A stretch of DNA of 18,565 nucleotides from Candidatus Zixiibacteriota bacterium (GCA_003641405.1 QNAF01000012.1:1-18565); one strand, 5' to 3'. Shown: positions 7,590-14,495, numbered from the stretch's first letter. The notes: generated from the sequence alone by a model not told the origin. Made by a program: numbers and translations.

Positions 7590-7601
7590 GGCGGATCCGC
7601 C
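7590..7601. repeat. Perfect 12-bp palindrome
   Basis: GGCGGATCCGCC lies at the left edge of the second repeat cluster, followed by a small CTGCC/GGCAG hairpin (7609-7622) that overlaps module A. It is probably part of the composite repeat. Confidence 0.5.
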
Positions 7602-7619
7602 TTAGAACCTGCCAGCTTC

Positions 7620-7658
7620 GGCAGAATCGCAGGCACTCTCGGAGTGGTTGATCCTGCC
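7620..7658. repeat. Palindromic module A, copy 2
   Basis: Same 39-bp layout as 1857-1895: GGCAGAATC and GATCCTGCC arms (one mismatch) around CACTC/GAGTG. The A-then-B order is the same as in the first cluster. Confidence 0.8.
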
Positions 7659-7667
7659 CTTGTAGGC

Positions 7668-7734
7668 TGTCATGCTGAGCTTGTCGAAGCATGGTGCATC
7701 GCTTGGCTCACCCTTCGACAAGCTCAGGGTGACA
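7668..7734. repeat. Palindromic module B, copy 2 (MITE-like)
   Basis: TGTCA (7668-7672) and TGACA (7730-7734) bound near-perfect inverted arms (CTGAGCTTGTCGAAG against CTTCGACAAGCTCAG). The centre is about 23 bases and resembles that of copy 1. Confidence 0.85.
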
Positions 7735-7744
7735 GAGTAGCAGC

Positions 7745-7772
7745 TGTCGGAACCACAGGGGTTCCAACCTAC
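7745..7772 (-). repeat. REP-like hairpin with GTAG head (module F)
   Basis: On the minus strand it starts GTAGG and folds TTGGAACC-CCTGT-GGTTCCGA. The two modules at 16160-16226 share the GTAGG head, the YTGT loop and the stem length, with compensatory base-pair changes. It lies 23 bp beyond the speE stop. Confidence 0.7.
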
Positions 7773-7795
7773 TTCCTAAGCCAGCTAATCGGATA

Positions 7796-8689
7796 TTAAG
7801 ACATGAGCGACTTGACGAAATGCGGAAGCGCAAATGAGGCTGTGTGAGTCTCGGCGTTGTAATATTGTGTCTCCAGACTCAAGCGCTCAACTCGCGCTGA
7901 GTCGAAACCCTTCACGGGGTCAATCCCCTTGCTGCAGAAAGCGAACGACCACAGCCCGGAGGGATAGATCGGCATAAAGCAGGTATACATACAAACAACT
8001 GGAAAGATATCCCTCAAATTGGAGTACATCGCCTGCACCGTTTCTTTGTTGAAATACGGCGACTCCGACTGAGCAACCATAATGCCGTTCTCGCGCAATC
8101 GGCCATGCACCTGCTGGTGAAAAGCCTTCTGGAAAAGATCTGCCGCCGGACCGACCGGATCTGAGAGATCCAGCAGGATGACATCGAACGTCTCGTCAGT
8201 ATCTTCGATGTATTTCTTGCCGTCCTGAAACAGCAACCTGGCCCTGGGATCGTCCAGACCACGCGTAAGTTTCGGGAAATGCCTCTTTGCCGTTTCGACA
8301 ACTTTGCTGTCGAGTTCGCACATGAGACACTGCTCGACTTCCGGGTGTTTCATTACTTCGGTAAGCGCACCGCAGTCACCGCCACCGATTATCAGCACGC
8401 GTTTGGGGTCTGGGTGACAGAACAAGGGTACGTGCGCGATCATCTCGTTGTAGGCGTTGTTGTCGTTGTCGCACACCATCAGCGAGCCGTACAGCACAAG
8501 CAGCTTCCCGAAATCATCATTTTCAAGAACATCTATGCGCTGGAATTCAGATTGGGTTGACTCGATAACGCGGTTGACCTTGAGCGTCAGCCCCGACGTA
8601 CTCTTATGAAGCTCGGAGTACCAGACATTCCAGAGGTCTTCCATGCCTTCTTCTTTGATGAATTGCTCTGGAACTGGTTTCTCTTTCAT
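7796..8689 (-). CDS. speE: Spermidine synthase-family aminopropyltransferase
   Basis: Spermidine synthase transfers the aminopropyl group from decarboxylated S-adenosylmethionine to putrescine. The product has 297 residues, normal for the family. It has the N-terminal beta domain, then the Rossmann core with the nucleotide-binding glycine motif (IIGGGDCGALTEV, 101-112), acidic CELD (124-127), the catalytic-loop motif LDLSDPVGPA (173-182), VAQSESP (205-211) and IYPSGLW (241-247). Several normally conserved positions differ: LDG is LYG (68), the TERDE-type acceptor segment is CDNDNN (73-78), and GGGDGG is GGGDCG. The amine acceptor may therefore not be plain putrescine (inference). The start lies 9 bp after the decarboxylase stop, so translation is probably coupled. 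It is last in a four-gene polyamine operon. Confidence 0.93.
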   Translation of the reverse strand: MKEKPVPEQFIKEEGMEDLWNVWYSELHKSTSGLTLKVNRVIESTQSEFQRIDVLENDDFGKLLVLYGSLMVCDNDNNAYNEMIAHVPLFCHPDPKRVLIIGGGDCGALTEVMKHPEVEQCLMCELDSKVVETAKRHFPKLTRGLDDPRARLLFQDGKKYIEDTDETFDVILLDLSDPVGPAADLFQKAFHQQVHGRLRENGIMVAQSESPYFNKETVQAMYSNLRDIFPVVCMYTCFMPIYPSGLWSFAFCSKGIDPVKGFDSARVERLSLETQYYNAETHTASFALPHFVKSLMS

Positions 8690-8698
8690 CGTCTGGTC

Positions 8699-9868
8699 TC
8701 AGTCAATAATGATGTAGTCCGGTCGTTTCAGCGAATTGAAGTCAGACGCCGATACTGCACAGTAGGCACCGGTCAGTGGGAATACCATAGTATCGCCCAC
8801 GGCATGATCGGGGATCATCAGGCCGTCGTACATGACATCGAATGAATCGCATGTTGGTCCTGCAATTACCGATAGCTGCCCGTCTCCGGGTTGATCTGTC
8901 ACGATTGGGTACTGGCACTGATCGTAAAGCATGCCACTGAATGTAGAGTAAAGACCATCGTCCAGATAGTACCATATTTTGCCATCCCGAAGAGCCTTGC
9001 CCACCACGCTGCAGACCAGTGTGACCGGAGTGGCGGAGATGAATCGACCCGGCTCACAGATGACTTTTATATTCGGATCGATCTTCTCATCCAGTGCCCT
9101 GTTGATGGGGGCGCACAAGTCATCGATTGAAGGCACCGGTTGCACATATTGTACAGGGAAACCACCGCCGATATCCAGCATCCGTGTCTGTAAGCCTTCC
9201 CCTGCAAGAGTTTCGATCAGTTCACGCGCCGTCTTAATTGCTTTCACATAGTTTTCAGAGTAAACACACTGTGAACCGATGTGAAAGCACAGCCCGTGGA
9301 ACTCGTGTCCAGATTTCTCTACCATCCGTGCCAGTGGCAGTACCTCATCCGGTGTGCAGCCGAACTTGTACTGCAAATTGACGACAGCCTTAGTGTTGGT
9401 GTTAATCCGATAGCGGATCAAGACTTTCAACTTCTTCTCGGAGTAACGCGTAAACTTGACAACTTCCGCCGGGTTGTCGACCACAAAGATTTCGACCCCG
9501 CTTGCCACAGCCTGATCAAACTCACGAATCTGTTTGATTGGGTGCGTGTGCACAAGTGTGGATGGGCGAACCCCGGTTCTGATCGCGGATTCGATCTCGG
9601 AAGCAGAGCAGACATCGAAATTGCCGCCCATTGAGTGTACTTCGTCGAGCATCACCTGATGATTGTTAGATTTGACGGCGTAGTATACTGACGTACGCGG
9701 CAAGGCTGCCTGAAGGGCCTGATAGTTGCGACGAATCTCAGACCGCGAAAGAAGCATCAGCGGCGTGTGGGGCTGCTCGTGCCGGAACAAGTCACTGACA
9801 AGTTCCGTGTTGGTGCCTCGAAAGATCGCTGTTCGGGTCGCTTGCGAGAAGGTAAGTGAGTGAGTCAT
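8699..9868 (-). CDS. PLP-dependent type III (alanine racemase-fold) ornithine decarboxylase
   Basis: The product (389 residues) probably converts ornithine to putrescine, though relatives act on lysine or other diamines. It shows the family's TIM-barrel and beta-sandwich signature residues: the PLP lysine in YYAVKSNN (K66), HIGSQ (196-200), the phosphate-binding LDIGGGFP (231-238), EPGR (272-275), LDDGLYSTF (302-310), the catalytic cysteine in GPTCDSFD (C340) and TGAYC (366-370). The usual ANPCKQ motif appears as THPIKQ, a modest deviation. The closest general match is the eukaryotic-type ornithine decarboxylase group, not biosynthetic arginine decarboxylase. It sits between speD (16 bp upstream) and speE (9 bp downstream), which supports the ornithine-to-spermidine route. 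A G-rich GGGGGA lies about 10 bases before the ATG. Confidence 0.92.
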   Translation of the reverse strand: MTHSLTFSQATRTAIFRGTNTELVSDLFRHEQPHTPLMLLSRSEIRRNYQALQAALPRTSVYYAVKSNNHQVMLDEVHSMGGNFDVCSASEIESAIRTGVRPSTLVHTHPIKQIREFDQAVASGVEIFVVDNPAEVVKFTRYSEKKLKVLIRYRINTNTKAVVNLQYKFGCTPDEVLPLARMVEKSGHEFHGLCFHIGSQCVYSENYVKAIKTARELIETLAGEGLQTRMLDIGGGFPVQYVQPVPSIDDLCAPINRALDEKIDPNIKVICEPGRFISATPVTLVCSVVGKALRDGKIWYYLDDGLYSTFSGMLYDQCQYPIVTDQPGDGQLSVIAGPTCDSFDVMYDGLMIPDHAVGDTMVFPLTGAYCAVSASDFNSLKRPDYIIID

Positions 9869-9884
9869 TGATCCTGTCCCCCAC

Positions 9885-10292
9885 TCAGCTAGCTGCGGAA
9901 ATAACCGGCTTGGTCAGTTTATGCTGAAGAACCTCGTCGGTCTCAGATGGAATACCACGCTTGATTTCCCTTATGGCTCCGCCCTGGCTTTCCAGCGCGT
10001 CTTTCAGATACTCATGAGCCTTGTAAGGGTCTACGGTCGTACCGCAGGTGAAGAAATCCACGGCAGCATATCCATATTCCGGCCAGGTGTGAATAGAGAG
10101 ATGTGATTCCGCAATAACAACAACACCGGAAACACCCTGGGGAGCGTATCGATGAAACACTGAACGGACTACTGTAGCGCCCGATTTTCGGGCCGCTTCG
10201 TTCATGCACTTTTCAAGAAAAGCAGCGTTGTTCAGCTTTTCGACTGTGCAGTCGGCGTATTCAGCAATGAGATGTCGTCCGAGTACTTTCAT
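9885..10292 (-). CDS. speD: S-adenosylmethionine decarboxylase proenzyme
   Basis: SpeD makes decarboxylated S-adenosylmethionine, the aminopropyl donor for spermidine. It is a self-processing pyruvoyl enzyme of the short bacterial/archaeal class (135 residues). Cleavage is expected between E62 and S63 in AESHLSIHTWPEYGYA. H68 and C83 fall at the same numbers as the catalytic residues of the Thermotoga maritima enzyme (established for that protein). The ribosome-binding site AGGAGG (10301-10306, minus strand) is 8 bases before the ATG, the strongest in this operon. It is 35 bp downstream of the regulator gene and 16 bp upstream of the decarboxylase. The C-terminal tail after RGIPSETDEV is slightly longer than usual. 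Confidence 0.97.
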   Translation of the reverse strand: MKVLGRHLIAEYADCTVEKLNNAAFLEKCMNEAARKSGATVVRSVFHRYAPQGVSGVVVIAESHLSIHTWPEYGYAAVDFFTCGTTVDPYKAHEYLKDALESQGGAIREIKRGIPSETDEVLQHKLTKPVISAAS

Positions 10293-10327
10293 CTTTCATA
10301 CCTCCTTTGCAGTTTCAGGGTTTGCAG

Positions 10328-10870
10328 CTACATCTGAGGCGGTGTGGTAACCCACAGGAGTCTGGCCACCGCCTCTCCCCTATTTGAGATTTGATGCGGT
10401 CGATTAGCTTCAAAATAGAAACAGTGTTTCCCTGATACCCGATGGTTCTTGCCATCCAAAGACAGCGTGACCGTGCCGCTTAACACAAAACCGAACTGTT
10501 CACCCGGCTGCGGATCGCCGAAGTCCAACTGCTCGCCCGGAGCCAACTCCACCATTATTGGGTCCATCATATTGTTAGTTGATCCAGGGACCAGCATTTC
10601 AAACTTGCTCGCCCCTTTGCCGTCGATAGCAACTCGATCATCCGGCGAAAACACCACGTTCACTTCGCTCTCGTCAGCGAAAAACTCCGACAGGCTGATT
10701 CCCAAGGCATCCAGAATGTCGGCCAGCGAATCGACAGAAATCGAAGACTGCTCGTTCTCAAGTTGAGAAATGAACCCCTTGGTCAGATTAGCCCGATCAG
10801 CCAGCTCGGTCTGAGTCAGGTCCGATGCCAACCGAAGAGTCTTGATTTTCTGTCCGATGTTCAGTTCCAA
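10328..10870 (-). CDS. XRE-family HTH regulator with C-terminal cupin domain
   Basis: This 180-residue putative transcription factor has an N-terminal XRE helix-turn-helix (about 7-62, with LTQTELADRANLTKGFISQL as the recognition region) and a C-terminal cupin_2 small-molecule domain (about 105-177, PGEQLDFGDPQPGEQFGFVL and following). The architecture is that of the PuuR/SutR type of regulator; E. coli PuuR controls putrescine use. Being first in an operon with speD, the decarboxylase and speE, it most likely senses a polyamine or precursor and regulates this operon, including itself (inference). The start is TTG at 10870, since no ATG or GTG lies in frame upstream before a TAA. The modest GGAAA before it suggests weak translation, suitable for a repressor. 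Metal-binding cupin residues are only partly evident. Confidence 0.9.
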   Translation of the reverse strand: MELNIGQKIKTLRLASDLTQTELADRANLTKGFISQLENEQSSISVDSLADILDALGISLSEFFADESEVNVVFSPDDRVAIDGKGASKFEMLVPGSTNNMMDPIMVELAPGEQLDFGDPQPGEQFGFVLSGTVTLSLDGKNHRVSGKHCFYFEANRPHQISNRGEAVARLLWVTTPPQM

Positions 10871-10892
10871 TGTCGTTTCCGCCGCTTTCCGA

Positions 10893-10924
10893 GTTTAATA
10901 AACGCTACCTTTTTGTTTAATTAA
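10893..10924. promoter_or_regulatory. Candidate operator: two GTTTAAT repeats
   Basis: GTTTAATAAAC (10893-10903) is an odd-length perfect palindrome. A second GTTTAAT begins at 10915, 22 bp away (about two helical turns), and continues into TTAATTAA. Both sit between the -10 box of the polyamine operon promoter and the start of the regulator gene, where a repressor would block transcription. The binding protein is unproven. Confidence 0.45.
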
Positions 10925-10932
10925 GGCTGATT

Positions 10933-10960
10933 ATTATAATGGGCTTTCGAAATATGTCAA
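10933..10960 (-). promoter_or_regulatory. Promoter of the polyamine operon
   Basis: On the minus strand, TTGACA (10960-10955), 16 bases and TATAAT (10938-10933): both hexamers are perfect consensus. The inferred start near 10926 gives a leader of about 55 bases to the TTG start. Confidence 0.8.
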
Positions 10961-11159
10961 GCCGTTTCTGATCTGCAGTTTGGTTTTTCCGTGATTTTCT
11001 GGTAGTGTAGCGGCTGCAAATGTCTTAGATTAGGCTTGTTGTCCGCTTTGTGGAATGGGGCATCTATGGTTCTTGCATCTGAGCGGTTGACAATTGTGTA
11101 CATGACTACTGGAACTGGATCATACCAGTTCTCTAAAAGCACATTCGAGAGGAGGTTGG

Positions 11160-11723
11160 ATGAAGAAGCAAGTTATCATCGTTGGCGTTCTGGTCATGAT
11201 GGCGGTATCGTTCGCTGGTGCCCAGACACCTAAGTTTGGTGTTGGATTCTCCGGCGGTATCAACATACCGATTATCCAGGATGACCAGAAATCCGGTTCG
11301 ATCTTTGAGTTCAGGGCTCGCTTCAGCGCTTTGCCATTCCTAACAATCGAACCAAAGTTGTCGTTCTCGAGTTATGGTTCGCCGGACACATTTGAAGATA
11401 TCATATGGGATGTGGACGGCTCCAAGATAACGGCCTATGGGGTTGACGGTATACTTGGTGGTGCTCTTTCAGGACCCGGATTCGCACCGTTTTTTGTTGC
11501 CGGTATGGGCTGGTACAAAATCAGCAACGACTCCTATGAAACCATACAGGACAGCGAGACCAAGTTCGGGTTTTCGGGCGGCATGGGATTCGCGATTGGA
11601 ATTACTCCCAAATTCAGTATCGATGCACGCGCCAAAGCCCACTTTATTAGCTGGGATGGCGGTGCTAAGAAATCACTGGCCCTGCTTGGTGGCCTTAACT
11701 ACGCCTTTGGCGGCGGCATATAG
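11160..11723 (+). CDS. Small outer-membrane beta-barrel protein (OmpA/OMP_b-brl-like)
   Basis: The 187-residue product has a clear signal peptide (MKKQVIIVGVLVMMAVSFAG, cleavage at AGA-Q). The remainder is strand-rich with alternating aromatic and glycine residues: FGVGFSGGINIP at the start, YGVDGILGGALSGPGFAPFF in the middle, FGFSGGMGFAIGITPKFSID and LALLGGLNYAFGGG at the end. This is the pattern of small eight-stranded barrel proteins found in many Gram-negative bacteria. The role is unknown. It ends GGGI without a terminal Phe, so membrane insertion is likely but not certain. AGGAGG at 11150-11155 precedes the ATG by 4 bases. The next gene follows after 10 bp and its ribosome-binding site overlaps this gene's stop, so the two form an operon. 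A TTGACA at 11087-11092 lacks a good -10 box. Confidence 0.85.
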   Translation: MKKQVIIVGVLVMMAVSFAGAQTPKFGVGFSGGINIPIIQDDQKSGSIFEFRARFSALPFLTIEPKLSFSSYGSPDTFEDIIWDVDGSKITAYGVDGILGGALSGPGFAPFFVAGMGWYKISNDSYETIQDSETKFGFSGGMGFAIGITPKFSIDARAKAHFISWDGGAKKSLALLGGLNYAFGGGI

Positions 11724-11733
11724 GAGGTAGGCA

Positions 11734-12294
11734 ATGAAAAAACGCACACTTACGTTTGCGATCCTGAGCCTGGCTCTCCTTTGCCTGGCCGGGGTAGGCT
11801 GTAAACTGATCATGTCCGGTACATTCGTAATCGTAGAGGAAGTCGAGTTTAGCTTCACTGCTGATGGCAGTTTCTACTGGTATCCGGTGGACCTTACCGG
11901 CAATTCGGTTTGGGAAGACCACAAGGATAATATCGACAGGATCGATATGATTGGTTTTTCATTCGATATTCAGAACAACTCCACTGAAACCTGCGAGTTC
12001 AATGCGATGTTCGTAGCCGCGACCGGTCCCGCTGATCCATCGGATTGGCCTACCGGAGGTATTCCGTCCGGGGCGGTTTCCGTCATTTCCGGTCTGACTG
12101 TACCTGCCGGTGGAAGTGAGACGGTCACCTACGGGGAGTCGTTGGGACACATCAGCAATCTGGAGGCGTTTAAGGATATCATCATGACCGGCCGGTTCGA
12201 CTACTACGGCACCAGTTGCGGTGTTACAGGGGATTCCTTGTTTGTCGTGACCGATGGTCTTCTCGTTATCACCCTGTCGGGTAGCGAAGACTAA
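11734..12294 (+). CDS. Putative lipoprotein, unknown function
   Basis: The 186-residue product starts with a basic N-terminus and hydrophobic core ending LCLAGVGC, a lipobox-like end with C23 as the candidate lipidated residue. Glycine instead of leucine at -3 is not ideal, so lipidation is probable but not certain. The body looks like an all-beta domain: VEEVEFSFTADGSFYWYPVD, DMIGFSFDIQNNSTETCEFN, TVPAGGSETVTYGESLGHIS, with many Gly/Ser/Thr turns. I do not recognise a named family. GGAGG (11723-11727) overlaps the upstream stop codon and is 6 bases from the ATG, indicating coupling with the barrel protein. A strong terminator at 12319 closes the operon. Confidence 0.82.
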   Translation: MKKRTLTFAILSLALLCLAGVGCKLIMSGTFVIVEEVEFSFTADGSFYWYPVDLTGNSVWEDHKDNIDRIDMIGFSFDIQNNSTETCEFNAMFVAATGPADPSDWPTGGIPSGAVSVISGLTVPAGGSETVTYGESLGHISNLEAFKDIIMTGRFDYYGTSCGVTGDSLFVVTDGLLVITLSGSED

Positions 12295-12318
12295 ATCAAC
12301 ATATTCTGTATATTGGAA

Positions 12319-12352
12319 GACCGGCACTCCCTTGGGTGCCGGTCTTTTTTTT
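12319..12352 (+). terminator. Rho-independent terminator of the envelope operon
   Basis: GACCGGCAC (12319-12327) pairs with GTGCCGGTC (12336-12344), followed by eight T residues. Confidence 0.95.
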
Positions 12353-12376
12353 GTCCAGCACTTGCCAAGTTGCCCG

Positions 12377-12405
12377 TTCACCGTAGATTGCTCGGCATGT
12401 ACAAT
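12377..12405 (+). promoter_or_regulatory. Candidate promoter of lpd
   Basis: TTCACC (12377-12382), 17 bases and TACAAT (12400-12405). A start site near 12412 would leave a leader of only about 14 bases before the ATC codon at 12426, carrying the AAGGAG at 12413-12418. It would also place the out-of-frame ATG at 12404 upstream of the message. Confidence 0.5.
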
Positions 12406-12425
12406 GTCAGGCAAGGAGCGAAGCA

Positions 12426-13823
12426 ATCGAGCATTTTCAGATAGTCATTATTGGCGGTGGTCCGGGCGGCTACACTGCCGCGATCAGGGCCGCGATCAAG
12501 GGAGTTTCAGTTGCGGTTGTTGAAGATCGTGACCTTGGCGGAGTCTGTCTTAATCGCGGGTGTATTCCGTCCAAGGCGCTGATCGCTTCGGCACTCCGGT
12601 ACAAACAAATGAAGGAGTCCGAAAAGTACGGCATCAGGCTGGATAGTCCGCCAAAGTATGATTGGCCAGCCATACGTGCACGCAAAGACAAGATTGTTGG
12701 ACAGCTTGTAGGCGGTATCGCGCAGCTTTTCAAGTCACACGGGGTAACACACTACCAGGGGTTCGGCAGGATCGAGAACCCAAACTGTGTGATTATCACT
12801 GATCCGAGTGGTAGCGAGACGAAGATCCAGGCGGACAACATCATTATTGCCACTGGCTCGCGCCCGCTGGATATCCCTTCGTTGCCTATCGATGGTAAAC
12901 GGGTGCTAACATCCGACCACTTGCTGGAACTGGACAACCTCCCGGAGTCGATTCTCATTGTCGGCGCCGGTGTGATTGGCTGTGAATGGGCGTTCATGCT
13001 GGCGATGTTGGAAGTCAGGGTTCAGATGGTCGAGATGCTGGATCACGCTCTGCCGCTTGAGGACCAGGATACTTCCAGAACTATCGAACGCGAACTGAAG
13101 AAGCTGAAAATCAAGCTTCACACAGGAATGAAAGTGGAATCAGTTACCTCAGCATCTTCCGGCATTCAAACCGCACTTTCCAGCGGGAAGACGATTGAAT
13201 GTGATCAGGTGCTGGTTTCTGTGGGACGGGCTTTCAATACTGCGAACTTGGGCCTTGAGAATGTCGATGTCGAATTAAACGCCAACGGTTCTATCAAGAC
13301 CGGCTCTGACATGCGCACGAGTATAGCCAACATCTTTGCTATCGGTGATGTTCGGGGCGAGATTCTTTTGGCATACACTGCCATTCATGACGGAGTTGTT
13401 GCTGTAGACAACTGTATAGGAAAGATGAAAACCAAGGACTACAAAAGTGTGCCTTCGGTCATATTCACTCATCCGGAGGTCGCCTCAGTCGGACTGACAG
13501 AGCAGCAGGCCGGAGAAAAACATGATTTGGCAATAGGTCGGTTCCCGCTCAGGGTCCTCGGCAGGGCGCATACTGAGAACGAGATTGCCGGGGAAGTCAA
13601 AATAATTGCTGATCGAAAGACCGATGATATTATCGGAGTCCACATGGTCGGGCTTCACGCCACAGAAATCATCCACACGGCAGCGCTGGCAATCAAACAA
13701 GGCACGACAGCCACACAGCTGGGCGAGTTGGTATTTGGGCATCCGGTGATATCGGAATCGATCATGGAAGCCGCCCATGATGTGCATGGAATGTCAGTCC
13801 ACCTTCCCAAGAAGCAGATTTAG
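12426..13823 (+). CDS. lpdA: Dihydrolipoamide dehydrogenase (E3), apparent ATC start
   Basis: This flavoprotein reoxidises dihydrolipoamide of 2-oxoacid dehydrogenase or glycine-cleavage complexes, passing electrons to NAD. From 12426 it has 465 residues, the normal length. FAD motif IVIIGGGPGGY (6-16), redox-active disulfide GGVCLNRGCIPSK (C41, C46), ATGSRP, NAD motif GAGVIG (180-185), second FAD motif IFAIGD (303-308), and the His439-Glu444 dyad in GHPVISESIMEAA are all present. The first ATG in frame is at 12609, beyond the FAD and disulfide motifs, so it cannot be the true start. Between the upstream stop at 12384 and 12609 there is no ATG, GTG or TTG in frame. AAGGAG (12413-12418) is 7 bases before ATC at 12426, giving a family-like N-terminus. 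A rare ATC start, a mutation from ATG, or a sequence error are the options. No E1/E2 genes are nearby. Confidence 0.93.
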   Translation: MEHFQIVIIGGGPGGYTAAIRAAIKGVSVAVVEDRDLGGVCLNRGCIPSKALIASALRYKQMKESEKYGIRLDSPPKYDWPAIRARKDKIVGQLVGGIAQLFKSHGVTHYQGFGRIENPNCVIITDPSGSETKIQADNIIIATGSRPLDIPSLPIDGKRVLTSDHLLELDNLPESILIVGAGVIGCEWAFMLAMLEVRVQMVEMLDHALPLEDQDTSRTIERELKKLKIKLHTGMKVESVTSASSGIQTALSSGKTIECDQVLVSVGRAFNTANLGLENVDVELNANGSIKTGSDMRTSIANIFAIGDVRGEILLAYTAIHDGVVAVDNCIGKMKTKDYKSVPSVIFTHPEVASVGLTEQQAGEKHDLAIGRFPLRVLGRAHTENEIAGEVKIIADRKTDDIIGVHMVGLHATEIIHTAALAIKQGTTATQLGELVFGHPVISESIMEAAHDVHGMSVHLPKKQI

Positions 13824-13858
13824 GCGCAGATCTTAGCGGAATTTCGGCTATTTGCGCC
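13823..13858 (+). other. Stem-loop at the lpd stop codon
   Basis: GGCGCA (13823-13828) pairs with TGCGCC (13853-13858), with an inner TAGC/GCTA and GAA/TTC stem. No T-run follows, so it is at best a weak terminator or a 3' stability element. Confidence 0.5.
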
Positions 13859-14158
13859 CATTTCAACGACTTGGGCTGTTCGCAGACTGTGCGCTACGCA
13901 ACTGATAGTCACACAACATATTACAGCAGTTTGAGTCCCTCGTCGTCGTCGCATCTGGCGCAAGTGCTGCGATTACACTAAGAACAGGCCCGTGAGGCGG
14001 AGTGGCCCTCCGCTCTATTTGATTATCCTACAGGTCGTTAGGCGAGACATTCGGGACGTACTGTTTTCTGGCACACCAGTTGTATAACACTATGTTGCAG
14101 TTAGTTACTCTTAAATATACGCAGTATGGCGGTGAAGGGTATTTGAGAGGTGGGGATT

Positions 14159-14196
14159 GAAGGAGTTCCTTAGTGAGGGGGAACTCCTTCGCATTT
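14159..14196 (+). terminator. Long stem-loop, terminator-like
   Basis: GAAGGAGTTCC (14159-14169) pairs perfectly with GGAACTCCTTC (14180-14190), followed by GCATTTTTGG. The 11-bp stem also holds an AAGGAG sequence sequestered by its complement. Confidence 0.6.
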
Positions 14197-14207
14197 TTGG
14201 TGAGTTT

Positions 14208-14233
14208 AAGGCATCCGCAAGGTTGCCTTTTTT
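14208..14233 (+). terminator. Rho-independent terminator with GCAA tetraloop
   Basis: AAGGCATCC (14208-14216), GCAA loop and GGTTGCCTT (14221-14229), with one T-T mismatch, running into a T6 tract. GNRA loops are common in efficient terminators. Confidence 0.85.
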
Positions 14234-14443
14234 CTTGCTGGTTTTCTGTTGAGCCACCAATCACACGATTATCGGTTTGTGGCTTATTCAGCGCAGTGTC
14301 TTGCTGTGTTAGTCGGATGTGTCAGACGGAAAGGGCATAACCGAAACACACTGACGTTTTTCACTTCTCGAAATAATCAGAGAGACGCCTTATCTGTTGT
14401 ACGAACACAAATATGCCGATACATTGGAGATAGCGTATTCCTC

Positions 14444-14471
14444 TTGACTTGAGAGCGAAAAAGCGTAGATT
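14444..14471 (+). promoter_or_regulatory. Promoter of the tRNA gene
   Basis: TTGACT (14444-14449), 16 bases and TAGATT (14466-14471). The start site would be about 18 bases before the mature tRNA. Confidence 0.6.
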
Positions 14472-14495
14472 CTTGACTCGTAAAATCTGATTGAT

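Larger units (their letters stand above)
13859..14495. other. Gene-poor region after lpd
   Basis: No supported protein gene. It holds a GCGGAG/CTCCGC hairpin (13997-14013), two strong stem-loops with T-rich tails (14159-14233) and a promoter for the tRNA (14444-14471). Short open frames here lack ribosome-binding sites and protein-like composition. The two terminators end transcripts whose source is unclear: either a long lpd 3' region or an unannotated small RNA between about 13860 and 14230. Confidence 0.5.

Noticed and set aside
12404..12523. ATG at 12404 as the start of lpd
   Set aside because: It is out of frame with the enzyme, overlaps the likely -10 box, and lies upstream of the AAGGAG. 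Only a frameshift would rescue it.
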